From Hyphomicrobiales bacterium (GTDB lineage: Bacteria; Pseudomonadota; Alphaproteobacteria; Rhizobiales; Rhizobiaceae): a stretch of DNA of 64,000 bases. Shown here in pieces: positions 1 through 8,534 of the stretch (the first letter of the stretch is position 1; every line of letters begins with the position of its first letter). Where the stretch lies: NCBI GenBank assembly GCA_900471605.1, contig UCEY01000046.1, positions 109,660 to 173,659 on the forward strand. Reading direction: 5' to 3'. The notes beneath the pieces were generated by a model. It ran no database searches, was not told where the DNA came from, and worked only from the letters and a program-made list of their open reading frames with translations. The position numbers and the translations under genes are program-made.

Positions 1-993
1 TGCGGCGCGCTCGAAGGCCTTGATCGAATCCCTGAAATCGAAGGTGCCGGTGATCAGCGGCTTCAGGTCGACCTTGCCCGAAGCGATCAGCTCCAGCGCC
101 CGGTCGAAGATGTTGGCGTAGCGGAACACCGTCTCGATGCGCACCTCCTTGGAGATCGCGCTCGCCACGTCGAACGGCACCGGCTCGACGGGCAGGCCGA
201 CCAGAACGAAGGCGCCGCCCGGCCGCACCAGGTCGAACATGCCGGCATAAGCCCGCGGGCTGCCGCTCGCCTCGAATACGACATCCGCACCCCAGCCGCC
301 GGTCTGTTCCGCAATGACTTCCGCGAACGGCCGCTCGGTGATGTTGACAGGAATGATGCCCGAATAGCGCCCGGCGATCTCCAGCTTGTCGGGGCTGAGA
401 TCCGAGATGAAGACGCGGGCGCAGCCGCCGGCAAGCGCCGCCAGCGCCACCATGATGCCGATCGGGCCGGCGCCGATCACCGCCCCGACATCGCCGGGCT
501 GGATGCGGGCGCGGCTCGCGGCCTGCATGCCGATCGCGAACGGCTCGACCATGGCACCCTCGGCAAAGGAGACGTTGTCGGGCAGCTTGTAGGTGAACGC
601 GGCGGGGTGGACGACTTCCGGCGTCAGCACCCCGTGGATCGGCGGCGTCGCCCAGAAACGGACGTCGGGATCGACGTTGTAGAGGCCGAGCTTGGAAGCG
701 CGCGAGGAAAGGTTCGGCACGCCCGGTTCCATGCAGACGCGGTCGCCGACCTTCAGGCTCCTCACCTCGCTGCCTATCTCGACGACGATCCCGGCCGCCT
801 CGTGGCCGAGCACCATCGGCTCGCGCAGAACAAAGGGACCGATCGCGCCGTGCGTGTAATAATGCACGTCGCTGCCGCAGACGCCGACCGTATCGATGGC
901 GATCTTCACGTCGCCCAGACCGACTGCCGTCGGAAGCTCGATCTCCCGCAGTGAGAGGACGCCTTTTTTCTCGAGCACCAGTGCCTGCTGCAT
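1..993 (-). CDS. Zn-dependent alcohol/polyol dehydrogenase, xylitol dehydrogenase-like (3' end cut off by window)
   Basis: This is a medium-chain dehydrogenase expected to oxidise a polyol or secondary alcohol with NAD+. The first 331 residues are visible and the C-terminus lies beyond position 1. Catalytic zinc ligands are visible as Cys39 (CGSDVHYY), His64 and Glu65 (GHEAAG), and a Rossmann GAGPIG motif lies near residue 175. The stretch MEPGVPNLSSRASKLG with no Cys cluster is typical of the xylitol/sorbitol dehydrogenase branch that lacks structural zinc. It lies 75 bp downstream of the SDR on the same strand and is probably co-transcribed with the aconitase-X cluster. The exact substrate cannot be read from the sequence. 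Confidence 0.85.
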   Translation of the reverse strand, partial: MQQALVLEKKGVLSLREIELPTAVGLGDVKIAIDTVGVCGSDVHYYTHGAIGPFVLREPMVLGHEAAGIVVEIGSEVRSLKVGDRVCMEPGVPNLSSRASKLGLYNVDPDVRFWATPPIHGVLTPEVVHPAAFTYKLPDNVSFAEGAMVEPFAIGMQAASRARIQPGDVGAVIGAGPIGIMVALAALAGGCARVFISDLSPDKLEIAGRYSGIIPVNITERPFAEVIAEQTGGWGADVVFEASGSPRAYAGMFDLVRPGGAFVLVGLPVEPVPFDVASAISKEVRIETVFRYANIFDRALELIASGKVDLKPLITGTFDFRDSIKAFERAA

Positions 994-1068
994 GGGATCT
1001 TCCTTCCTATTCCATTTTGACGCTGGCCGAGTTTCCGGGCGGGATCAAGGCGAACGCAGGCCGCGCTC

Positions 1069-1809
1069 TCAGCCGCGGCCTGCGTAGGGCATGCCGTTTG
1101 CCATCACCGTCATGAACAGGACATTGGCCTCCAGAGGCAGACCATCCATGTAAAGCACCGCATCGGCGACGTGTTTCGGGTCCATGACCGGTTCCACGGC
1201 GGTGGTCAGATCGGCCTGCAGAGCGCCTTCCTTCATCCGCACCGTCATTGGCGTGTCGGCATTGCCGATATCCACCTGGCCGCAAACGATGTTCATTGCG
1301 CGCCCGTCGAGCGCGATCTGGCGGGTCAGGCCGGTGATGGCGTGTTTGGTGGCGGTGTAGGCGGCCTGGTACGGGCGCGGCACATGCGCCGAGATCGAAC
1401 CGTTGTTGATGATCCGTCCGCCGCCGGGGTTCTGGCGCCGCATCATTCCGAAGGCGGCCCGGGCGCAATAGAAGGCGCCGTTGAGGTTCAGATCGATGAC
1501 CTCCCGCCAGGTCTCGAGCGACAATTCGTCGATCGGAACGGCCGGCGTGCCGCGGCCGGCATTGTTGAACAGAAGGTCAAGCCGGCCATAGGCCTCTTTC
1601 GTCGCCGCAAACAGAGCATCCACGGCCGCCGGATCGGTAACGTCGGTCGGAGCGACCAGCGATTCGCCGCCGGCAAGATCCGCCGTACCCCGCAATTCGC
1701 TCTCGCGCCGGCCGGCAAGCACGGTTCTATAGCCTGCTTTCAAAAGCCCGAGGGCGACGGCCCTGCCAACGCCCGAGCCGGCGCCGGTTACGATTGCCAC
1801 TTTCGACAT
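1069..1809 (-). CDS. SDR family NAD(P)-dependent oxidoreductase
   Basis: A classical short-chain dehydrogenase of 246 aa. The N-terminal cofactor motif TGAGSGVG, the NNAG motif, the catalytic Ser in NGSIS and the YTATK active-site motif are all present. The ATG at 1809 was chosen because AGGAGG lies 7 bases upstream; a GTG six bases further upstream would be too close to that site. It sits between the aconitase-X subunits and the polyol dehydrogenase on the same strand, so it probably acts on a hydroxy or keto intermediate of that pathway. The substrate is unknown. Confidence 0.88.
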   Translation of the reverse strand: MSKVAIVTGAGSGVGRAVALGLLKAGYRTVLAGRRESELRGTADLAGGESLVAPTDVTDPAAVDALFAATKEAYGRLDLLFNNAGRGTPAVPIDELSLETWREVIDLNLNGAFYCARAAFGMMRRQNPGGGRIINNGSISAHVPRPYQAAYTATKHAITGLTRQIALDGRAMNIVCGQVDIGNADTPMTVRMKEGALQADLTTAVEPVMDPKHVADAVLYMDGLPLEANVLFMTVMANGMPYAGRG

Positions 1810-1889
1810 GTCCACTCCTCCTACCTTGGTGGTGGACGTTATAGTCGGCTATCGGCGCGGGCGTCGAGTGGCATGTCCGAGAGAGAACG

Positions 1890-2336
1890 TCACTTGAGGG
1901 ATTTCTTGGTGACAGTCACCGTGCCGGCATCGGCATCGACCACGATCCAGTCGCCGGTCTCGATCACCGAAAGCGGGTCCTGGTCCAGCTCGGTGATCGC
2001 CGGAACGCGGGTGACCACGGCGCCGAGCGCGATCTTGGTCGTCATCCGCGTAAAAATCATCGCCGCCGGCTGAACGCCATTCAATCGCGTCATGTGGAAA
2101 TAGGCCGACCAGCCGGAAGAGCCCTTGGCGCCGGGGAAAACCAGGATCTTGCCGGCAAACGAGACGCCGCGCATCTCGTGCCGCCGCTCGATGACCGTGC
2201 CGGTGCGCTCGTTGATGCCGCCCCAGCCGGAGATCGTCTCGGTCGTGACAAGCGCCTCGCCCTCGGCGCGGCCGGCCACCACTTTGCGGCCCTTGAGTTC
2301 GATGATTTCGGGTTTGGCTTCCGTCGCAATATCCAT
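1890..2336 (-). CDS. Aconitase X small (swivel) subunit, DUF126 family
   Basis: A protein of 148 aa resembling the swivel domain of aconitase X, with GWGGINERTGTVIERRHEMRG followed by KILVFPGAKGSSGWS, the usual conserved core. AcnX enzymes dehydrate hydroxy acids: cis-3-hydroxy-L-proline in several bacteria and mevalonate 5-phosphate in archaea. The start at 2336 overlaps the stop of the large-subunit gene by one base (TGATG), which implies translational coupling. A longer reading frame begins upstream inside the large-subunit gene but lacks a reason to be preferred. The substrate is inferred only as a hydroxy acid. Confidence 0.85.
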   Translation of the reverse strand: MDIATEAKPEIIELKGRKVVAGRAEGEALVTTETISGWGGINERTGTVIERRHEMRGVSFAGKILVFPGAKGSSGWSAYFHMTRLNGVQPAAMIFTRMTTKIALGAVVTRVPAITELDQDPLSVIETGDWIVVDADAGTVTVTKKSLK

Positions 2337-3607
2337 CAGACCCTCCCGTTCCACTGGCCGGTCAGGGCCGCATCGACGCAATCGCTGACCGAGCCGAACC
2401 AGCCCTGCACGCCGGTGATCGCCGGCAGGTAATGCGCCTGCTTGGCGGAATCGGTGGCGATCACCTTGGTTCCCGCCGGCAGGCGGCGGGAAATGGCGGG
2501 ACAGGTGTCGCTCATGACGACGCCGCCCGCTTCGCGGATGACGTCGATATAACCGTTGCGCTCGGCGACCTGCTTGATCGCGCGCGGGGTATGCACCCAG
2601 AGCTGCACATCGGAATGGATCTTCCGGTTTTCCAGCATGTGGGCGATCAGCGCCATCTGGTCGATGGAATTGTGCGGGCAGCCGAGCATGATGAAATCGA
2701 CCTTCTTTTCGGTCGAGCTCTGCAGCTTCTCATAGGTCTCGCGCCGTTCCCTGGCGCCGTAGCGGAACGTGCCCTTGAGCTTGCGGCCGCCGAAGGCTTC
2801 CTCGATCGAGTCCGCTTCCGGGGTGACGCCCGGAATATGGTACATCTCGACCCCTCCGGACGACGCGGCGGCGGCACCGAAGTGCTTGAGCTTGATGAGA
2901 TCGGGCTGACGGCCGATACCCTTCAGCACCGGGATCTCTTCGCCGATCACTTCGCCGATGTAATAACCGAGCAGGCCCCAGTCCATCATGTCGTCGACCT
3001 CGATATCAAGCTCGACCAGATGGGTGCCGCGGCGGTTTTCGGTGATATGGAAACCCCAATAGGGAATACGGCCGGTCAGCGCGGCCGCCCCGGTGCTTTC
3101 CTTGCCCTCGACATTGGTGCGGGCACCGAGAACGGAGTTGCAATAGATGACGGCGGAGGATTCCATCCAAGCGCAATGCTCGCCCTTCACCGGGACGTTG
3201 CCGACCTGATAGGGCGTGCAGGTGGCGAACATGTTGACGCCGCGCCGCCCCAGGTACTTTTCGTTGGCACGCTGCATATCGACCAGCGCCTTGTCGACGC
3301 CCTGCAGTTCCCAATTGTCGTTGTCGATGCCGGTGATCAGCTGGCAGGTATGCGCCACCATGTGCGGCACCTCGACCACTTCGTCGCTGTCGAGGTTGAG
3401 CTCGGAATAGACGTGCTCCATGCCCTTTTCGGCAATCGCCTGCACCGAGGGCGTCGAGGCATTGAAGGCGCCGGCGACATTGTTGGTCTCGACCAGCCGC
3501 TCGGCGCCGAGCGCCTCGCCGTAACGGACGAGCAGGTCCATGGCGCGCGCCTTGGCGCGGCCGTGTTCGCCGTCATACATAGCCTTTTCGTGATCTGTCA
3601 GGTTCAT
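2336..3607 (-). CDS. Aconitase X catalytic large subunit, DUF521 family
   Basis: A 423-aa AcnX catalytic subunit. Three cysteines in conserved contexts could bind the Fe-S cluster: Cys130 (ATCTPYQVG), Cys310 (LGCPHN) and Cys369 (SDTCPA). The segment GEHCAWMESSAV with NSVLGARTN is the family signature. The start at 3607 has GAGGAGGA just upstream; an in-frame extension to 3820 would run into the preceding FAD oxidoreductase gene. Large and small subunits are separate here, as in two-subunit AcnX. Known bacterial examples dehydrate cis-3-hydroxyproline, but no pyrroline-2-carboxylate reductase or proline racemase lies nearby, so another substrate is plausible. Confidence 0.88.
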   Translation of the reverse strand: MNLTDHEKAMYDGEHGRAKARAMDLLVRYGEALGAERLVETNNVAGAFNASTPSVQAIAEKGMEHVYSELNLDSDEVVEVPHMVAHTCQLITGIDNDNWELQGVDKALVDMQRANEKYLGRRGVNMFATCTPYQVGNVPVKGEHCAWMESSAVIYCNSVLGARTNVEGKESTGAAALTGRIPYWGFHITENRRGTHLVELDIEVDDMMDWGLLGYYIGEVIGEEIPVLKGIGRQPDLIKLKHFGAAAASSGGVEMYHIPGVTPEADSIEEAFGGRKLKGTFRYGARERRETYEKLQSSTEKKVDFIMLGCPHNSIDQMALIAHMLENRKIHSDVQLWVHTPRAIKQVAERNGYIDVIREAGGVVMSDTCPAISRRLPAGTKVIATDSAKQAHYLPAITGVQGWFGSVSDCVDAALTGQWNGRV

Positions 3608-3617
3608 CGCGTCCTCC

Positions 3618-4955
3618 TCACGATGCAGCACGCATCTCTTCGTCCGTCCATCGATAATGCTTCTTTTCGACATTGTCGGAAACCCGTTCGCGCAATGCCG
3701 CGAGATCGATCTGGTGCACGCTGCCGGTTCCGGCGAGGTCGAGCGCGTTGGCGGCGGCCATGCCCATGGCGATGCAGGGACCCATGACCCGGATGCTCGA
3801 AAGGGCAGCGGAATCCGCATCGACGCAGCGGCCGGCGGCGGCGACGTTGTCGCATTCGTCCGGCGTCAGGCTGCCGAGCGGGATGTAATGGGCATGCTGT
3901 TCGTCGAAGGTGATCCAGTGGTGGCCGTCGCCGTGGTCGTGCAGTTCGATCGGCCAGGCGGTGCGCGCGACCGCATCCTCGAACCTGGTGCCGGCCTTGA
4001 TCTCGTCAACGGTCAGGTGATGACTGCCGGCAATCCAGCGGGTCTGGCGGATGCCCGGCAGGCCGAAGGAACGGATACGGGCATTGCCGAAACAGTCTGG
4101 GAATTCCGTCTTCAGGAATTCCACGGCGCGCGCCGCCTGATCCTTGCCTTCGAGCGCCTTTTTCGACGCCTCGACCGGATCGAGCGGCGTTTCCACATGG
4201 GTCATGTTCATGGCGGCGATGCCGCGGCCGGGAATGGTGAAACCTAGGCCTTCGCGGCGCAGCAGGCCGTAGCTCGCGGCCTTTTCCTTCATCCGGTCGC
4301 CGATTTCGTAACGGGTCGGCTGCTTGGCCTCGTCGATATTTTCCAGCACCACCATCTGGGTGCCGAAGACGCCGCCCTTTTCCGGCTGGCGGCAAGCGAA
4401 ACCGGCCTGCCAGACGAGCGCGGCATCGCCGCTCGCCTCCACCCATCCGGTCGCCTCGATCGAGACGCCGCCGTAGCGGGTCATGAAATCGGTCTGGACG
4501 ACGCGCCGGCCTTCCACATGCACGTCGAGGATCTGCGCGCCAAGCACGACCTCGATACCGGCTTCGAGAATGCTCTGTTCCATCCAGCGGCCGAGGACGA
4601 CCTCGTCGTAATAAACGACCGTCGTGTTCGGCCCGTGGCGGTAATAGATCGACCGATCCTGGCTTTCGAGATGGGCGAGCAGCTTGTCGGCGACGCCGTA
4701 GGTGAACTGGTAGCCATGCGTGCCGTTCGAAAACAGGCCGCAGAAGGTAGCGATGATCGAGTTGACCGCCTGCCCGCCAAGCGCCGCCTGGCCATCGACG
4801 ATCACCACCTTGCGGCCGAGCCGGGCTGCCTCGAGCGCGGCGGAAATCCCGGCGATGCCGGCGCCGACGACGCAGATATCTGCCTTGAGCTTGCGGAACG
4901 GCGCCGACTTTTCGCGCCGGACGATCCGCGTCTCCCTGCTCAGCGTTTCCGCCAT
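3618..4955 (-). CDS. FAD-dependent oxidoreductase
   Basis: A 445-aa flavoprotein with an N-terminal dinucleotide-binding fold (CVVGAGIAGISAALEAARLG, about residues 29-48) followed by GGQAVNSIIATFCG. This arrangement resembles the FAD_oxidored family (PF12831). The C-terminal part carries AGRCVDADSAALSSIRVMGPC, a typical second FAD-contacting segment. The start at 4955 has GGGAGG five bases upstream; the frame is open to 5120 but without a comparable ribosome site. It ends 10 bp before the AcnX large subunit, which marks it as the first enzyme of the operon. It probably oxidises the initial substrate or an intermediate. Confidence 0.85.
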   Translation of the reverse strand: MAETLSRETRIVRREKSAPFRKLKADICVVGAGIAGISAALEAARLGRKVVIVDGQAALGGQAVNSIIATFCGLFSNGTHGYQFTYGVADKLLAHLESQDRSIYYRHGPNTTVVYYDEVVLGRWMEQSILEAGIEVVLGAQILDVHVEGRRVVQTDFMTRYGGVSIEATGWVEASGDAALVWQAGFACRQPEKGGVFGTQMVVLENIDEAKQPTRYEIGDRMKEKAASYGLLRREGLGFTIPGRGIAAMNMTHVETPLDPVEASKKALEGKDQAARAVEFLKTEFPDCFGNARIRSFGLPGIRQTRWIAGSHHLTVDEIKAGTRFEDAVARTAWPIELHDHGDGHHWITFDEQHAHYIPLGSLTPDECDNVAAAGRCVDADSAALSSIRVMGPCIAMGMAAANALDLAGTGSVHQIDLAALRERVSDNVEKKHYRWTDEEMRAAS

Positions 4956-5155
4956 CAAAGCCTCCCATAACAATGCCGCGCCCTCCCGGCGCTTCGGCAA
5001 TGATCGTAACCCAAGCCGCATCGCCTTGAACCCGGCAAGTGATGCGATCAGCTTTCTTGTTTTGAGAAAGATAACGGCCGGGAATCTCGGTGGCATGGCG
5101 TCAAACAGAACGGTCGGCACGGGCGAGGAAGCTGCCGACGCTTTCGGGGACGTTC

Positions 5156-6064
5156 TCAGAACGCCGGAATGACCTGATCCGGCACCCCTTCGGCGAACCG
5201 TTTCTGCACGTAGGATACGAACTCCGACACCACGACCTTGTTCATCTTGATCCTGGGCACGGAGGCCTTCACCCAGAGCGGCTCGACCGGGAATTCCGGC
5301 ATGACCTCCTGGAGCAGGCCGCTATCGAGATCCGATTGCGCGAGGAACCTCGGCAGGATCGCCAGGCCCAGCCCCTGACGGGCGGCGGCGAGCAGGACGC
5401 GGCTGTCATTGGCGGTGAAATTCGAGGTGATTTCGACGTTGAGCGTGCTCGTCTCCATCTGAAAGGTCCAGGTCGTGCCGATCGTATGGAAGGTGATGCA
5501 TGCGTGGCCGACGAGTTCGGTCGGCATCTTTGGTCGCTTTCGGCTGGCGAGATAACCGGACGAGGCACAGAGAACGCGCGGATAGGGACAAAGCGGGTGG
5601 TCGATCACATAGGCATAGGATTGCGGCAGCGCACCGATCGCCACGTCGAACCCCTCTTCCAGCGGATTGACCGAGCGGTCGATCAGCACGACCTCCATCT
5701 TTACCCGCGGATTGGCCGCCTGGAATGCGGCGCAGATATCCCCGAAGAACATCGAGGTGAGCGTCGTCGGCGCCTTGATGCGCAACGATCCGGTCAGCCC
5801 GAGTTCATGGGTATTGGGCGTCGCCAGCGTCTCCTCGATCTCGCCGACCAGAAGCTGCAGGCGCGGCCTCAGCCGCTCGCCGTCGAGCGTCAGTGCCAGC
5901 CGCCTGGTGGTACGCACGAAAAGCTGGGTGTTCAGATGCTCTTCGAGCCGCTTGACGCGCTTGGTGATGACCGAGGTCGCGACGCCCAAGTCACGGCCGG
6001 CGGCGGAAAAACTGCCGGCGCGGGCGGTTGCCAGGAATGCGCCGATGTCGAGAAGTATATTCAC
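5156..6064 (-). CDS. LysR family transcriptional regulator
   Basis: A 302-aa LysR-type regulator. The winged helix-turn-helix occupies roughly residues 3-62 (FLATARAGSFSAAGRDLG...ITKRVKRLEEHL) and an effector-binding domain follows. The start is a GTG at 6064; this gives the normal family length and puts the helix-turn-helix at the very N-terminus. It is upstream of and co-directional with the FAD oxidoreductase / AcnX operon, separated by 200 bp with no gene, so it is the likely regulator of that operon. The inducer is unknown. Confidence 0.88.
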   Translation of the reverse strand: MNILLDIGAFLATARAGSFSAAGRDLGVATSVITKRVKRLEEHLNTQLFVRTTRRLALTLDGERLRPRLQLLVGEIEETLATPNTHELGLTGSLRIKAPTTLTSMFFGDICAAFQAANPRVKMEVVLIDRSVNPLEEGFDVAIGALPQSYAYVIDHPLCPYPRVLCASSGYLASRKRPKMPTELVGHACITFHTIGTTWTFQMETSTLNVEITSNFTANDSRVLLAAARQGLGLAILPRFLAQSDLDSGLLQEVMPEFPVEPLWVKASVPRIKMNKVVVSEFVSYVQKRFAEGVPDQVIPAF

Positions 6065-6159
6065 TGTCTTTCTCGTTTCGAGAAAAAATCCTGACCGGCA
6101 TCACGCACATATTTTCGGCGGTTTCGCAACTCCCGCCGCATGGCGCGCAAGCGGTCGGC

Positions 6160-7767
6160 TCAGCCGCAGCGGGCGCTATGGAATGCGAACTGCGCGGAAA
6201 GGCTTTCCACCGCCCTCGTCTCGGACATGCGCAGCGCCATCCAGGCCGAAACCGCCGTCCAGGCGGCCCGCATGTAGCTGTCGGCGCGGTAGAGGGCCGC
6301 ATCCGGATCGGACTGCATGGCGCTCATCCTGTCGCTCAACAGCTCGAACCCGTCGAGGATGGCGAGGACGGTATCCGACGCCTGCGGGTGCTCGGCGGAA
6401 TAGGCGTCGATCTCGTCGCGGGCCTTCTGCAGGAAAAGCGCGAGCCCCCTGCCCTCGTCGCGCCAGAGGCGACGGGTCAGGAAATCCAGAGCCTGCATGC
6501 CCGTCGTGCCTTCATAGATGGTCATGATGCGGGCATCGCGCAGATATTGTTCGAGCGGCCAGTCGCGGGTGTAGCCGACGCCGCCCAGCACCTGGATCGC
6601 CGCATTCGCCGTCTCGAAGCCCGCCGCCGCGCCAAAATTCTTGATCAGCGGCAGCATCCAGCCGGTGAAATCCTCCAGCCCCGATTCCGGCTCCAGCCGG
6701 GCGATATCCATGGTCGTGGCAAGTTCGAGAATGGCGGCGCGCAAGATTTCGGTGGAGCTGCGCATTTCATATAGCTGGCGCTGCACATCCGGATGGCTGG
6801 ATATCGGCACCGGCGGCTGGTCCGGCCGGCCGCCCTGGCGGCGTTCCCTGGCATAGTCCTCTGCGACATCGGTGGCAGCGGAGGCGATGCCCAGTCCCTG
6901 GCAGCCGGTGAGCAGCCGCATCAGCTCGATCATGGTGAAAAGCTGCGGCAGTCCGCGACCCTCGCGGCCGAGCAGGGTGCCTTTGGCATTCTCGAACCGC
7001 ATGGCGCAGGTCGGCGAGCCGTGCAGGCCCATCTTTTCCTCGATCCGGTCGACCGATACGCCGTTCGGCCGGCCATCGACGAGGTTCGACACCAGGAACA
7101 GGCTGATGCCCCGCGTGCCCGGCTCACCATTGGTGCGGGCAAGCAGGCAATGGCCGATGCGATCGGCCATGTCGTGGTCGCCGAAGGAGATCCAGATCTT
7201 CTGGCCGGTGACCAGCCATTCGCCATCGCGCAACTCGGCTTTGGTGCGCAGCCGGCCGACATCGGACCCCGCTTCGGGTTCGGAAATGCAGATCGTCGCC
7301 GCCCATTCGCCGGTGGCGAGCTTCGGTACCCATTCGTTTGCGGTCGCCTCGTCGGCCGCTTCGGCCAGAAGATGGGCTGCCGCACGGGTCGAACCCGCCG
7401 CCATCATCAGCGCCACGCAGCCCCGCTCGAACAACGGCGAGCAGGCGGCATGCAGCGTGAGCGGAACAGACTGTCCGCCAAATTTTTCGGGGACGTCCAT
7501 GCCGAGCCAGCCGGCCTGCGCATACTGCCGGAACGCATCGGCAAACCCGTCCGGCGTCTTGACCCGACCGCCGACGACCTGCGCGCCGATCCGGTCGCCC
7601 AGGGCATTCAGCGGCGCGAGCACGCCCTCGGCAAAGCTCGCGGCCTCGTCGAGGATCGCCGCGAGGGTCTCGTCGTCGCAATCCTCCCGAAGTTCCTTGA
7701 GCCGATGCCAGCCCGGCGTCAGGGCGAGAAGTTCCAGTGTCCGGTCTGCCTGATCCGCAAACGACAT
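6160..7767 (-). CDS. Acyl-CoA dehydrogenase family protein
   Basis: A 535-aa FAD-dependent acyl-CoA dehydrogenase. Visible motifs are CISEPEAGSDVG with the following WISFGDHD flavin/substrate segment, and IYEGTTGMQA carrying the likely catalytic Glu. The length and extended C-terminus resemble the long DmdC-like branch rather than the roughly 380-aa short-chain type. The start is the ATG at 7767; a GTG at 7776 overlapping the stop of the upstream SDR gene is also possible. As the third gene after the CoA ligase and SDR, it may desaturate dihydro-hydroxycinnamoyl-CoA so that saturated phenylpropanoids enter the pathway (inference). Confidence 0.88.
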   Translation of the reverse strand: MSFADQADRTLELLALTPGWHRLKELREDCDDETLAAILDEAASFAEGVLAPLNALGDRIGAQVVGGRVKTPDGFADAFRQYAQAGWLGMDVPEKFGGQSVPLTLHAACSPLFERGCVALMMAAGSTRAAAHLLAEAADEATANEWVPKLATGEWAATICISEPEAGSDVGRLRTKAELRDGEWLVTGQKIWISFGDHDMADRIGHCLLARTNGEPGTRGISLFLVSNLVDGRPNGVSVDRIEEKMGLHGSPTCAMRFENAKGTLLGREGRGLPQLFTMIELMRLLTGCQGLGIASAATDVAEDYARERRQGGRPDQPPVPISSHPDVQRQLYEMRSSTEILRAAILELATTMDIARLEPESGLEDFTGWMLPLIKNFGAAAGFETANAAIQVLGGVGYTRDWPLEQYLRDARIMTIYEGTTGMQALDFLTRRLWRDEGRGLALFLQKARDEIDAYSAEHPQASDTVLAILDGFELLSDRMSAMQSDPDAALYRADSYMRAAWTAVSAWMALRMSETRAVESLSAQFAFHSARCG

Positions 7768-7772
7768 GATCG

Positions 7773-8534
7773 TCACCGCGGCTGCATGCGCAGCGCGCCG
7801 TCGAGCCGGATCACCTCGCCATTGATATATTGGTTCTCGATCACGAACCGCACCGCATCGGCAAACTCACCCGGATCGCCCAGCCGCGAAGGATAAGGAA
7901 TGGCGGCAGCCAGACTGTCCTGTGCTTCCTGCGGCAGCTCGTACAGCAGCGGCGTCAGGAAGATGCCGGGAGCAACCGTGTTGACGCGGATGCCGAAGCG
8001 GGAAAACTCGCGCGCCGCCGGCAAAGCCAGCGAAACGATGCCGCCCTTGGAGGCCGCATAGGCTGCCTGGCCGACCTGTCCCTCGAATGCCGCGACCGAC
8101 GCCGTGTTGACGATCACCCCGCGTGCCTTGTCGTCCCGCTCGGGCAGGCCCGTCATGCGCTCGGCGGCAAGCCGCAGCATGTTGAACGTACCGATCAGGT
8201 TGACGCGGATCACCCGCTCGAAATCGGCAAGCGGCATCGGCCCGTTCTTGCCGACAATGCGCCCCGCCGTGCCGATGCCGGCGCAGTTGACCAGGATGCG
8301 CAAGCCGTCACCGGCCTTGGCGGCAACGTCGAGCGCTCTTGCCGCATCATCCTCGCTGGTCACGTCGCCCGAAAGCGCCACGCCGCCGATCTCGCCAGCA
8401 ACCTTTTCAGCCGCCGCCTGGTTGCGGTCGAAGACATGCACCACGGCGCCGAGCTTCGCGAGCAGCCGCGCCGTCGCTTCGCCCAGCCCCGATCCGCCGC
8501 CGGTGACGACAGCGCTGGTTCCGTCGATCCTCAT
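7773..8534 (-). CDS. SDR family 3-hydroxyacyl-CoA dehydrogenase-like oxidoreductase
   Basis: A 253-aa short-chain dehydrogenase with TGGGSGLG at the N-terminus, NCAG, catalytic Ser in NTASV and YAASK. It resembles type-2 3-hydroxyacyl-CoA dehydrogenases (HSD10-like). It overlaps the CoA-ligase gene by four bases (ATGA) and is followed immediately by the acyl-CoA dehydrogenase gene. In the beta-oxidative hydroxycinnamate route it would oxidise the 3-hydroxy-3-arylpropionyl-CoA made by the hydratase to the beta-keto thioester. That role is inferred from gene context. Confidence 0.88.
   Translation of the reverse strand: MRIDGTSAVVTGGGSGLGEATARLLAKLGAVVHVFDRNQAAAEKVAGEIGGVALSGDVTSEDDAARALDVAAKAGDGLRILVNCAGIGTAGRIVGKNGPMPLADFERVIRVNLIGTFNMLRLAAERMTGLPERDDKARGVIVNTASVAAFEGQVGQAAYAASKGGIVSLALPAAREFSRFGIRVNTVAPGIFLTPLLYELPQEAQDSLAAAIPYPSRLGDPGEFADAVRFVIENQYINGEVIRLDGALRMQPR

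Noticed and set aside
2432..3787. Long open frame on the plus strand opposite the AcnX large subunit
   Set aside because: It is a GC-skew shadow of a gene with clear family motifs and has no recognisable domains or ribosome site.
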